A DNA stretch of 64,000 bases from Chiridota heheva (lineage: Eukaryota; Echinodermata; Holothuroidea; Apodida; Chiridotidae): assembly GCA_020152595.1 (NCBI GenBank), contig JAIGNY010004524.1, forward strand, positions 43,501 to 107,500. The letters run 5' to 3'. Of the stretch, positions 9,741-20,083 are shown piece after piece; within the stretch, counting starts at the first letter, position 1, and each line of letters begins with the position of its first letter. The notes under the pieces are model-generated. The model saw nothing but the letters and a program-made list of their open reading frames with translations, did not search any database and had not been told where the DNA came from. A program made the translations under genes and the position numbers.

Positions 9741-9854
9741 GTATGTAAATATTCAAAAAAGAGAAAAATGAATTTAAAGACATTCGAAAAGAGTTCGAGG
9801 CTACCGTAGAGACTACCGTAGAAGTTTTGACCTAACTCATCATACCTTTCTTTT

Positions 9855-9941
9855 TTCAAAAGAGCGCCACCAACTCGAATGGTATCATACCTTTCTGGCT
9901 TCTGATTGGTCGAAGAGATCTAAACAAAAAAGCATAAATAG
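9855..9941 (+). promoter_or_regulatory. Promoter of gene Y (GAGCGCCACCA, inverted CCAAT, TATA-like)
   Basis: AAGAGCGCCACCA at 9860-9872, inverted CCAAT in TGATTGGTCG at 9903-9912 and CATAAATAG at 9933-9941, the same order as before gene X. A short reading frame opens at ATG 9978 and stops after seven codons, so the first coding exon or leader of gene Y probably starts here. Confidence 0.5.
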
Positions 9942-10074
9942 AGCAAACTTGATCAATTCTTTTCTTTAAGTGACAGCATGGTACCGGGCACAGGGTATTA
10001 GTTTTTCATTTTCCTTAGTTGGCTGAGGTTGCCAGTGGCCACTACAATCCTTTAAAAAAAAAAAAAAAAAGTTG

Positions 10075-10127
10075 ATTACCTGACATGTAAATCGGGCCAG
10101 CCTTCGGGCTGGCTATCGATAGGTAAT
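10075..10127 (+). other. Stable nested hairpin with UUCG tetraloop
   Basis: Core stem GCCAGCC (10096-10102) and GGCTGGC (10107-10113) around a TTCG tetraloop. It is extended by ATCG (10091-10094) with CGAT (10117-10120) and an outer ATTACCT (10075-10081) with AGGTAAT (10121-10127). It follows a poly-A run, so it may belong to an inserted element rather than to gene Y. Function unknown. Confidence 0.45.
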
Positions 10128-10166
10128 GTTAATGGATTGATAAATATTTCATATTCAATTCTTTTC

Positions 10167-10442
10167 TATCTACCTACTGTGGTGTAGCGGTTATCATACC
10201 TGTCTACAGACCACGAGGCCCGGGTTCAATCCTGGGGCGGGTAGACACGCCAGTGCACCACAACTGGTTATCAAAGGCCGTGGACATTGACTTGGTTGTC
10301 GATGTTATGTCTGTCCGTACGTCGTACCTGTGTTCTCGTCCGGGTCGTATTAAGCGTTTCGTGATAGCATTTGTACTATCATAACCGAATACGCAGGCGA
10401 CGACCCCGTCATTGTAATTGTGTGTTCAACTCTCTCTCTCTC
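10167..10442 (+). mobile_element. tRNA-derived SINE with 12-bp target-site duplication
   Basis: The first ~75 bp resemble a tRNA (closest by eye to tRNA-Val): an A box-like GTGGTGTAGCGGTTATCA and a B box GGGTTCAATCC, flanked by CTACC and GGTAG that could pair as an acceptor stem. A ~200-bp unrelated body follows, ending in a (CT)n run. The element is bounded by identical TCAATTCTTTTC at 10155-10166 and 10443-10454, a clear target-site duplication, so the insertion is young. A functional tRNA is unlikely because the stems are imperfect. Confidence 0.7.
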
Positions 10443-10480
10443 TCAATTCTTTTCATTCTGAGTTTCAGAGAGAACACATC

Positions 10481-10951
10481 ATGCCTCAATACTTGCCATT
10501 ATCGCCAATATCCACGGTTTTTTTCCCTAACGGGTTTACAAGGAGAATGTTAACACAGGAGGGAGATCCCATCAGAGCTTACTACCGGTTCGGTTTGGCA
10601 CACAAATTCGACAACAGAGTACACAAAACATCGGCCGTCAGAACACCGCCGAGATACCTACATCAAAGACCAGATCACCCTCAGAACTTTGCAATGAGAG
10701 AGAGTAAGTGGGGGAAAGCACGCTTCTCCAAGGCTCGTCTGCGTTATTACGCTTGCAGAACTCCAGCATATTATAGATTTCTCAACCACTACAAGGTTAA
10801 AGCCCAGAAAAGGAAAAGATACATGTCTAAGCCACCTTGGGTAAGAGGAATGTTCGTAGCCAACGTGATGAGACATCGTAAAACGCATAGAGAAATGTTG
10901 AGGAGCAAAGCAACAGATGGGCATCAATGGACTACGGGAGGAGGACAGTAA
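10481..10951 (+). CDS. Gene Y: small, very basic Polinton protein, possibly DNA-condensing
   Basis: Intact 156-residue ORF beginning MPQYLPLSPISTVFFPNGF. I count about 33 Lys/Arg against 7 Asp/Glu, with Arg/Lys-rich stretches such as KVKAQKRKRYMSKPPW and MRHRKTHREML plus many Tyr residues. There is no recognisable family. A basic virion core or DNA-condensing role is inferred from composition only. It is the outermost gene on the right. Its stop is followed 32 bp later by a histone-type 3' stem-loop, and no AATAAA lies in between. A decayed homologue is at about 59890-60005 in copy B, sharing the SKPP segment. The ORF may have an upstream exon (see 9942-10480). Confidence 0.6.
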   Translation: MPQYLPLSPISTVFFPNGFTRRMLTQEGDPIRAYYRFGLAHKFDNRVHKTSAVRTPPRYLHQRPDHPQNFAMRESKWGKARFSKARLRYYACRTPAYYRFLNHYKVKAQKRKRYMSKPPWVRGMFVANVMRHRKTHREMLRSKATDGHQWTTGGGQ

Positions 10952-10980
10952 CAGATCGATCGGAGATCGATAAAGAACCC

Positions 10981-11020
10981 AAAGGCTCTTATAAGAGCCA
11001 CCACAAATATAAGAAAGAGA
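10981..11020 (+). terminator. Histone-mRNA-type 3' end: stem-loop plus downstream element (gene Y)
   Basis: GGCTCTTATAAGAGCC at 10984-10999: a perfect 6-bp stem with a 4-nt loop, preceded by AAA and followed by ACCACA (11000-11005). It matches the metazoan replication-dependent histone 3' stem-loop. AAGAAAGAGA at 11011-11020 matches the purine-rich histone downstream element bound by U7 snRNA (sea urchin CAAGAAAGA), at the usual distance. It sits 32 bp after the gene Y stop. A very similar arrangement ends gene Z in copy B. Confidence 0.75.
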
Positions 11021-11033
11021 AAATTGAATTATG

Positions 11034-11196
11034 ACAATGTGTTTGTGTTTATTGTTTTCCCTCCAAAAGATGTGACGCCCTTCGGTCGTGTGGTAAAATC
11101 ACAGGGAACCTATACAGGTAGTGACCAATCAGGAGCCAGTATTCCCCCTGGTTTATTATTGTGTGTTTATTGTTTTCCCTCCAAAAGATTTGACAC
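11034..11196 (+). repeat. Tandem duplication near the Polinton A right end
   Basis: The sequence TTTATTGTTTTCCCTCCAAAAGAT occurs at about 11046 and again at about 11166, each followed by a copy of the CCTAT-CAGGTAGTGACCAATCAGGAGCC module (11105-11148 and 11197 onward). So about 117 bp of subterminal sequence is duplicated. A related CTTTTGGAGGGAA stretch lies at the equivalent place in copy B (about 41987). Confidence 0.55.
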
Positions 11197-11321
11197 GAGG
11201 AGCCTATCCAGGTAGTGACCAATCAGGAGCCAGTATTCCACCTCATTTGCATATTCTATGAATATTTATGAGAAATTAGGAATACTGGCTCCTGATTGGT
11301 CACTACCTGGATAGGCTCCTC
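11197..11321. repeat. Palindromic end module of Polinton A (two 43-bp arms)
   Basis: Left arm 11197-11239 and right arm 11279-11321 are inverted copies running from GAGGAGCCTATCCAGG to GGAGCCAGTATTCC, each with a CCAAT box (GACCAATCAG). The 39-bp spacer contains the octamer ATTTGCAT. Related palindromes lie at 41850-41963 (copy B left end) and 25522-25621 (copy C). I take it as the element's terminal module or TIR tip; it could also be a bidirectional promoter or a separate MITE. Confidence 0.6.
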
Positions 11322-11440
11322 TTACTACTACTATGGTCACTAAACATTTTTCACAAAAATTAGTAAAGAAAGCTAAAAAGCATAATTAGATTAGAGTTCT
11401 AGCCCGGGCTAAATCGAATACTATATTAAATTATATTTCA
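11322..11440. other. Short non-coding stretch right of Polinton A
   Basis: About 120 bp between the palindrome and the first minisatellite. No gene or repeat structure seen. Confidence 0.4.
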
Positions 11441-11444
11441 GAAG

Positions 11445-11785
11445 CCTTACCAGATGGTGTTATAAGATAGTGTTACAAGCTGGTGTTACAAGATGGTGTT
11501 ACAAGATGGTGTTACAAGATGTTGTTACAAGATGGTGTTATAAGATAGTGTTACAAGATGGTGTTAGACAATAGAGTTACAAGATGGTGTTACAAGATGG
11601 TGTCACAAGATGGTGTTATAAGATGGTGTTACAAGATGGTGTTAGACAATAGAGTTACAAGATGGTGTTACAAGATGGTGTTATAAGATGGTGTTACAAG
11701 ATGGTGTTACAAGATGATGTTATAAGATAGTGTTACAAGATGGTGTTACAAGATGGTGTTACAAGATGGTGTTATAAGTCAAGAA
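11445..11785 (+). repeat. Minisatellite, 13-bp unit TTACAAGATGGTG
   Basis: About 25 tandem copies of a TTACAAGATGGTG-like 13-mer with variants (TTATAAGATAGTG, TTAGACAATAGAG). Non-coding. Confidence 0.85.
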
Positions 11786-11944
11786 GAATTCCAATTGATC
11801 TTTGGGAAGTCTAAAAGTTCTCTGAAATAAAGAAAGAGATGAGGCAGAAAGTTGCTTCCTGGAGTCGCATGGCTCCGGCTCAATTGTTGCAGGAAGAAAA
11901 AGACAAATTAATTAAGAAGGCCAAAAAAACAAAAAACAGAGGAA

Positions 11945-12606
11945 ATTCTACCGAATGTTAGTTTTTGTGCTGATGTTGCCGAATCTTAATTTTCATGCTG
12001 ATGTTGACGAATGTTAGTTTTTGTGCTGGTACCGAATCTTAGTTTTTGTGTTGTTTACGAATGTTAGATTTTGTGCTGAGGTTGCCAAATGTTAGTTTTT
12101 GTGCTGATATTGCCAAATGTTAGTTTTTGTGCTGATGTTGACGAATGTTAGGTTTTGTGCTGAGGTTGCCAAATGTTAGTTTTTGTGCTGATATTGCCAA
12201 ATGTTAGTTTTTGTGGTGATGTTGACGAATGTTAGTTTTTGTGCTGAGGTTGACGAATGTTAGATTTTGTGCTGATATTGCTAAATGTTGGTTTTTGTGC
12301 TGATATTGCCAAATGTTAGTTTTGATGCTGGTAATGACGAATGTTTGTTTTTGTGCTGATGTTGACGAATGTTAGATTTTGTGCAGCGGTTGCCAAATGT
12401 CAATTTTTGTGCTGATATTGCCAAATGTTAGTTTTTGTGCTGATGTTGACAAATGTTAGTTGTTGTGCTGATGTTGCCAAATATTAGTTTTTGTGCTAAA
12501 GTTGCCGAATGTTAGTTTTTGTGCTGATGTTGACGAATGTTAGTTTTTGTGCTAATGTTGCCAAATGTTAGTTTTTGTGCTGGTGATGACGAATGTTAGT
12601 TTTTGT
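11945..12606 (+). repeat. Minisatellite, about 28-31-bp unit GAATGTTAGTTTTTGTGCTGATGTTGAC
   Basis: More than 20 degenerate copies of a unit built around TTAGTTTTTGTGCTGATGTT, varying at the GACGAAT/GCCAAAT junction. No ORF. Confidence 0.85.
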
Positions 12607-13145
12607 TACGATTAGATTACGTTACATAATACACACAATAGCTATGAAATTGAAAGAATGGTTTCCGATGGCGTTATACCTGCCAGTTTATGATTCCGAT
12701 AATTTGTGTTACTTTTGAAGAAAAAGTGACCAAAAATATTGTTACTATGCTTGTCCAAATGCAAATCCTGCCCCCAAAAATTATTTTTGTCAACCGATTA
12801 GAAGTTATCTTGATCTCTTGGGGCGACGGTTTAAATATCTAGGTATAATCCTGTGTGTATTCCAAGTTCCAGTTCCGCGAAAATCTTGTAAGAATTTTGA
12901 TGCGATGATTATTTCAAAGTTTTAAAGGACCACTAGACCGATAAGTGAGTGCGTATTTTTAGAGAGTCCCCAAAAAATCAAATGCTTATCTAGTTAGCAT
13001 TTTCTAATAAAAATGAATTACTTGACCTTTGCCCTCACGTCGTCTTGGCTATGGAGGCATGAAGTTTATCGATCTTTTGTGGATGATATATTTGGAAATT
13101 CGCAAAAACAAGCGCCCTTACTTTTCTTGTTCGTAAGATTAGGAT
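12607..13145. other. Non-coding stretch between minisatellites
   Basis: About 540 bp of A/T-rich sequence with no supported gene, RNA or repeat. Confidence 0.4.
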
Positions 13146-13149
13146 ATTA

Positions 13150-13446
13150 AAACAGGAGCTCCTTGATTATAACAGCTGTAGGTCCACTTTAAATGACATC
13201 AGCTCCTTGATAAATTTGTAACAGCTGTAGGTCCACTTTAAATGACATCAGCTCCTTGATAAATTTATACCAGCTGTAGGTCCACTTTAAATGACATCAG
13301 CTCCTTGATGAATTTATAACAGCTGTAGGTCCACTTTGAATGACATCAGCTCCTTGATGAATTTATAACAGCTGTAGGTCCACTTTAAATGACATCAGCT
13401 CCTTGATGAATTTATAACAGCTGTAGGTCCACTTTAAATGACATTA
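13150..13446 (+). repeat. Minisatellite, about 60-bp unit
   Basis: Five to six near-identical copies of a unit reading AACAGCTGTAGGTCCACTTT, then AAATGACATCAGCTCCTTGA, then TAAATTTAT. Low divergence suggests recent expansion. Confidence 0.85.
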
Positions 13447-14190
13447 TTTCGGCAGACAGTTTTAAGGCATCGAGAGATCTCTGATAATTTTAATCCTCAA
13501 GCAAAAAGTCAATGATGATTGGCTATAATAATCCACAATGAAGGCAGTACATCAATTCTCGGTATGGGCACAGACACAATTGTAAATGTATAAATTCTCT
13601 AAAAATGTCTTGAAGTCCCTTATATACACAATTATTGGTTCCTACCGAAGAGAAGTATTGTAATCTTGTGATGTTAAATTTTTTGAAGAATTACGTCAGT
13701 CTGAGAACACTATTCTGGAACTGCGTCACCACCTTTGGTATGATATAATATTCTTACACAATTCAAGACGCTACTAGAAAGTCTGTGAAAGTTTTGTGAA
13801 AGGTCTCCTATAAGGTCTCCTATACCACCAGGGTCAGCAAAAGAATTTCAGATCTCAGGGAAGGGTTACAAAACTTAAACTGAATTAATGTCACGTGCAA
13901 AAACTAAAAGATTTAAGCTATTTTGAAATAATATTTCATATCCCACAAATTTGCATATAACAACCAAAACCCAAAAAGTTGCAAAAGCAATTGGCTGTAC
14001 ACATGCACTGAATGTTTAGAATGGAAAAATAATCATCTGCACCCCTTCTTTTTAGTGTTAAAAACAGATCTATGGGTTCACTTCTTCGTGGCTAAAATGA
14101 CCCGCTGCAAAGAGGCCCACTTTGCGACTGTACGCGTCATCTATTGGCTTACTTTGACATATTCTAAATATGTGATATTTGAGGGTTTAC
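13447..14190. other. Non-coding stretch
   Basis: About 740 bp with no supported gene or repeat. The open frame that begins at 14055 shows L2 homology only from about 14200. Confidence 0.4.
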
Positions 14191-15323
14191 ATGCAATCGA
14201 TGTCACAATTTTGATATGTTTACCTCTATCCATAGATGCGCTAGACCACCAAATCATGCTTCGTTGTTTTGAGCATAGCTTTGGCTTTTCTGGCAACGCT
14301 TTGGATTGGCTATCATCATATTTTAATTGTCGGACTAACCATGTCCATGTTCCTGGAGCTGACTCCAACACTGTAAATCTTGAATATGGGACCCCACAAG
14401 GCTCTGTTTTAGGACCTTTGTCATTCACACTTTATACTATCACAATAGGTGACATATTGCGGAAGCACAAGATCGAGTATCACATATATGCTGATGATAT
14501 ACAGATTTTCTTAGCCTTTAACCCCAAAGTTCCACTCGATGCTGAATGTGCTTTATTCAAACTGACCTCCTGTGTGCAAGATATCCAACAGTGGATGATT
14601 GCAAACAAACTTAAACTTAATGAGGACAAAACAGAGTGTATCATAATCTCTTCATCAAATGCTAGTAAAGCCCTTGAAAACCTCAAGTTTGTATTTGGCA
14701 ATACTTGCATCTCACCAGTCACTTCAGTTAAAAATCTGGGAGTTGCTTTCGATAATAGAATGTCAATGGACAACCATGTTACACAACTTAGTAAAACAAT
14801 TAATTATCACATTAGAAACATTGGCAAGATTCGTCGGTACATTGACGTTGAAACCTGTCATTATGTTGTTCGATCCCTCATCCTATCACGTTTGGACTAC
14901 TGTAATTCCCTTTTGAATGGTATTACCATGAAAAATGTAAATCGCCTACAGAAACTCCAAAATAAAGCTGCTAAGCTTATCTTCAGGAAACGTCGTCGTG
15001 ATCATGCCTCACCCTTGCTCAACAAATTGCATTGGCTCCCTGTGTCACAGCGAATTTTATACAAAACATGTCTTATTGTCTACAAATCCCTGATACATCA
15101 ATCACCTGAATACATATCCAACAGTCTGAAACTTTATACACCAGCACGATCCCTTCGCTCCTCTTCTGAAAACTTCCTGGCTGAAACCAGAACTAACGCC
15201 AAAGCTGGTTCTAGGGCTTTTTCAGCTGCAGCACCCCATGTTTGGAACTCTTTGCCTTCACACATTCGCCATGCCAGTTCACTTGGACAGTTCAAAACAC
15301 GTCTCAAGACTTTTCTTTTTTAA
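14190..15323 (+). pseudogene. L2-like reverse transcriptase (palm to C-terminus)
   Basis: The frame is open from 14055 to TAA 15323, but recognisable homology starts near 14200, where motif A is degraded (LPLSIDALDHQI in place of the family's LSAAFDTLDHQI). Motif B region GTPQGSVLGPLSFTLY and motif C YADDIQIF are intact. They are followed by LDYCNSLLNGI, RLQKLQNKAAKLIF, LHWLPVSQRI and a C-terminus ending in the WNSLPSHIR region. Without its 5' half (EN domain) and with motif A altered, it cannot act alone. Confidence 0.8.
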
Positions 15324-15420
15324 TCATGTATTACTTACTGAACTTTGGGGCAGCATTCTGGGCGCTTTGTATCCTATGGAAAAGGCGCCTACTACAAATG
15401 AACATGGATGGATGGATGGA
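14190..15420 (+). mobile_element. 5'-truncated L2-like non-LTR retrotransposon
   Basis: RT coding sequence followed by a 3' UTR (15324-15420) with GGGCGCTTTGTATCC and AAGGCGCCTACTAC, ending in a short TGGA microsatellite (about 15402-15422), as is common for L2 tails. The 5' end is lost upstream of the palm domain. Confidence 0.75.
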
Positions 15421-15640
15421 TCCATTCATAGGATCCCACTCCTCTGCTCCCCAGCTACAAAACAGGATGGAACGACGAGGGCGCCACTTTCCTGACGGGA
15501 TGATAGAGGAGAAAACCGCTTTTAAGGAATGACAAATTGAATTTATGGCACTTTGGCACTTTGCCAAAAAGATCTTACTTTTTCATGACGGGATTAATCA
15601 TTTGCCGATTTAGTGAAAGCATAGTCATTTTTAACATACT
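15421..15640. other. Non-coding stretch
   Basis: No gene seen. A GGGGAA simple repeat follows at about 15640-15675. Confidence 0.4.
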
Positions 15641-15744
15641 ACGGGGAAGGGGAAGGGGAAGGGGAAAGGGGGAGGTAAATTCCTTAGATTCCTTTTAATT
15701 GTCCCTCTCCCAGTAATAAATTAAGATCGTCAACTCAATAGCTA

Positions 15745-16255
15745 ATATTGAGTAACAGACTCGGAAAATCAATTTTCCTTCATTTTCAGGAAATTTCCTT
15801 CACTCTGGGGAATTCTCTTCTAATTTCCTTCATTTTCATCCAATTTTCTTTAAGTTTTTGGAAATTGTATCAAATTTTCAGGAAGTTTTTTTTTTTTCGA
15901 GAAATTTGTTTTCATTATTGGGAAATGTCCCTCATTTTTTGAAAATTTCCTTCATTTGTGTGAACCTTTCCTAAAATCTCGGAAAATTTCCTTTGATTTC
16001 TATCTTTTTCTTCAATTTTTCGGAAAGTTTTTTATTTTCGGGGAATTTCCTTCCTTCTTCGAGACATTTTTTTTCATTTTTGACAAATTTGTTTCATTTT
16101 CGTAAAGTTTTTTTTAATTTTTGGGAATTTGTTTTCCTTTTTTTGGAAATTTGCTTACTTTTGGCGAAATTTGTTTCATTTGTATGAAATTGTTTTTAAA
16201 TTTTTTGGGAAGTTTGCTTCATTTTAGTGAACTGTTCTTCAATGTTCTGCAAATG
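15745..16255. repeat. Degenerate T-rich tandem repeat (GGAAATTTCCTTCATTTTC-like)
   Basis: Roughly 20-bp degenerate units combining GAAATTT(C/G), CTTCA and TTTTTCGG. The same style makes up the much longer array at 23345-24960. Apparent ORFs inside are low-complexity Phe/Leu/Ser runs, not genes. Confidence 0.65.
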
Positions 16256-16820
16256 TTGAAAATAGTTTTGGGGCATAAGAAACTCGTATGCAGAGTCGGC
16301 GCGGAAGATGTCTGAATCTGAAGGGGGAAGAGGGCAGTATCTGAAGATCTGACAGACGAATATATGTCACTTCATACCAATCTGTTTAGGTAGGAAGGGG
16401 GGCAGTACCTGAAGATCTGACGGACGATGTCCCCTCATCCCAATCTGTATATAGAATAAGTGAGTCTAAAACAGCAAAATTAACTAAAAGGGGCACTCAT
16501 TTTGAGAAAAGGACACTTTTCCAATTTCCAATTAAGGACTCATTTCTCCCGTACATGGGACTGACAAAAGTCGCCAGTTTCCAACTATTGGGACAGTAAT
16601 TAAGGGGCACTTTTTATTTTTAAAGGGGCACTTTTATCATTTTTAGAAAAAGTGGAAGGGCACGCGCCACCGTCTTTCTATACCTATGCTATCGAGTTAA
16701 GTCGAAAAGCATTTTTGGAGCAATATCCTAAAAGCCTATAAAAAAAAAAAAACTTTCGTAACATGCTAACATACAATCTTATGGCATATTATTGAAATAA
16801 TGGGAATTACACATTACACA
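16256..16820. other. Non-coding stretch with a short tandem segment
   Basis: Contains two related segments (GGGCAGTATCTGAAGATCTGACAGACGA at about 16331 and a close copy at about 16400). No gene seen. Confidence 0.4.
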
Positions 16821-16829
16821 GAGTACTTA

Positions 16830-17400
16830 AAAGATTAGTTCAGTGGTCAAGCATATTCATTTTCTTTGAAAGAGGACTTCAAAAGAAACAAAATGGTAAA
16901 GAAAGCATTCAAAAATATTTTTCCGTTAAGGAAATATTCAACTTAAAGTTTGGTATCATTTCTGTAGAAACGACTGAAATCAGACTAGTCGTGATATTAC
17001 ACCCTCAGATTCTTCACAGTCTTAATGTATTTGAAAGATAGTTTATTCAATTTTTTCACTATTTAAATTATTCATCCCCACACTTTCTTCAGGTGGTATA
17101 TTATTAATACCCTTTACAGATTCAGTTTTACTATTCTTTTGACATATACCATGGTTTTTAAGCCAAAGAAACGCAGGACAAAATATGATAGAACACATCA
17201 ACACTGAGGAATCTGAGGCTATGACATCACAACTAGTATGATTTCAGTCGTTTTTACACAAATGATACCAAACTTTAAACTTAGGTATCTCCTTAGCGGA
17301 ATAAGATTTTTGAATGCTTTCTTCACCATTTTGTTTCTCTTGAAGTCCTCTTTTATGTAAGAAAGACTTCCTTGACCCCTGAACTAATCCTTTAAATTCG
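16830..17400. mobile_element. MITE-like element with ~180-bp inverted arms
   Basis: Sequence from about 16830 (TTAGTTCAGTGGTCAAG, GAGGACTTCAAAAGAAAC, AAAATGGTAAAGAAAGCATTC, AAACGACTGAAATCA) returns inverted between about 17205 and 17400 (TGATTTCAGTCGTTTTTAC, GAATGCTTTCTTCACCATTT, TTGAAGTCCTCTTTTATG). No transposase. The block AAACAAA-TGGTGAA-AAA, then TCTTATTCCG, is shared with the inverted arms at 37610-38190, so both belong to one family. Confidence 0.65.
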
Positions 17401-17957
<557 letters not shown>

Positions 17958-18104
17958 GGTTTAGATAGGTCCTGTGTATTTACGTAACGTCAACAAAATG
18001 TGTGCCTAGAAATATGTGCAATAATAATATGATCGATATCTGATTATTTATTACTCTATTAACATTCATAGAGAAAGGATCTTTCCTTAGTTGTAGTAAT
18101 TATA

Positions 18105-18260
18105 AGAGGTTCAACCAGTTTTTAGAAGTCTTACACCAGTTTAAGAGCTACCACCAGTTTTTGTTATCTTATAAGAGCCATATTATCTAAGAGCTTACAC
18201 CGATTTAAGAGCTTACACCGGTTTATGAGCTTACACCAGTTAAAGAGCTTATCCGAGTGT
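18105..18260 (+). repeat. Short minisatellite, unit about 22 bp (AGAGCTTACACCAGTTTA)
   Basis: About seven degenerate copies of a CACCAGTTTAAGAGCTTA-like unit. Non-coding. Confidence 0.6.
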
Positions 18261-19715
18261 TAGTTCTCCAATATGAACCATTGATGTTTATCAAGTATAC
18301 AATGATTATCAAATGATTTGTTTGAATGGTTTATAAGAGTTCCAATGAAGAATTCTCCAGACGAAAGAGATTTAGCAAATGTGACCATTTCACTGTTTAA
18401 TCTCTATCTTCTCGAAAATCAGGCCTATTATGGACAACTTTTCTTGAACTGATGACTTTTTTGTAGAATTTTGTTTTCATATCTAAATCATTAATTTCTT
18501 TTATTTCCAAGATGAGTACATTTTGCTGCATTTATTTGAAGTTTACTTACACAGCAAAAGTATATAAGTTTCGCTGTGTATTATGAGAGCATGGTGGCCT
18601 TCATTGCGTTAAAAATCCTTAATTCTAAGTATCTGACCTTATGATAAAGAAGAAGAATATGTTTCAGGATTAAAATAGTTTTAAAAGGTATAAATTTAGT
18701 TCCACACAGAAGAAACACGATTGCACCCGACCTTGAACGTCCGCGTGTTATACGAATACAAATATTGTAGAGCTATAATATAGGTCTAAGCATTCTCGAA
18801 ATAAAAGCATTCTCAAAAACGATGGTTCAAACGAAATACAAGAAGGATAATGAACAGCGAAGAATAATATTTGCTTTGCTGAAAATCAACTCCTTTGCAC
18901 TTAATATCAATACATCAATCAATACACACAGTGATAAAAAGTAACTTCATATCATGATATTCTTTTAGGAATATTTCTCTGAAATTCTGCTCGATTTAAA
19001 GATTTTGTTGTAACGCCTTCGTTCAGTTGATTTTGGGAAAAAATGGGGAATCATTTTCCCGTCACAAATTTATAATAAATACATGAAGGATAAGAAAAAC
19101 AATTATGTACTTACCTGGTTCAATGCTTCCCTTGATTATACCAAAGACGTTATGAACAGGTCTGATTTGATTGTAGTGGTTAACAACCAATCTAACATAC
19201 CTATGCAAACAGGGGGAAAGGGTATAGTTTACAATATAAATGCTATCATATTGTTAGCAAGATTTCATTTTAGCTTACTTTTTGTTGTTTTGATATTAAT
19301 GCTGAAATCCTGATTACGAAACACATTACTAGATTAAGGTATATACAACCATGTATGCCTGCACGTAACCAGAACTGACAATCTAATACAGAGAGAATCT
19401 CGTCTCAAGATAACTAGTGACGTCACTTCCGCGGCGGTAATTGATTGGCGTGTCGATTGGTGTGGAAATATTACGACCAGTCAGAAACGTTGGATTGTAG
19501 TGTATATTTATCTCTACCATAATAGGATATCCAGCGACATGAAGTCCCATAGGCGGTGGAACCGGGTGCAGGTGCCCCTCTACTTTGTCAAAAGTTTCAG
19601 GGAAAAAAAGTGTTCTTTTTCATAGGAAAGAGTACCCTCCTGAGAAAGGACACTTGCCCTTTTTCAGAGAATGAATGTGCCGTTTTAAATTGAAAAAAAT
19701 GTTCACTTTAGATTA
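18261..19715. other. Non-coding stretch
   Basis: About 1.45 kb of A/T-rich sequence. The short open frame at 19083-19313 has no recognisable features and I do not call it. Confidence 0.4.
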
Positions 19716-19722
19716 TGTATAT

Positions 19723-20083
<361 letters not shown>

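Larger units (their letters stand above)
9942..10480 (+). other. Leader or candidate intron of gene Y, holding a SINE and a UUCG hairpin
   Basis: Between the promoter and the long ORF of gene Y. A start at 9978 reaches AGG|GTATTAG (about 9993), which could be a 5' splice site. The sequence ATTCTTTTCATTCTGAGTTTCAG ending at 10469 (pyrimidine-rich, ending TTTCAG) could be a matching 3' splice site 11 bp before the ATG at 10481. A run of 17-18 A residues lies at about 10055-10070. Splicing is inference only. Confidence 0.3.
561..11321. mobile_element. Maverick/Polinton copy A (left part missing)
   Basis: A self-synthesising DNA transposon of the Maverick/Polinton class. Minus-strand genes from the left: start of the penton-like protein, integrase, an unknown conserved protein, a small basic protein and the packaging ATPase. 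Plus-strand genes after a divergent promoter: PolB, gene X and gene Y. The right end is marked by a histone-type 3' stem-loop and a palindromic module. The left end (capsid, protease and terminal genes seen in copy B) is cut off by the L2 insertion or lies outside the window. Several genes carry single-base frameshifts or stops, so this copy is probably not autonomous. Confidence 0.9.

Noticed and set aside
10167..10245. Functional tRNA gene
   Set aside because: A and B boxes are present, but T and anticodon stems are imperfect and the unit is embedded in a SINE with target duplication.
11445..13446. CRISPR-like arrays
   Set aside because: Tandem repeats without regular unique spacers, in a eukaryotic transposon context.
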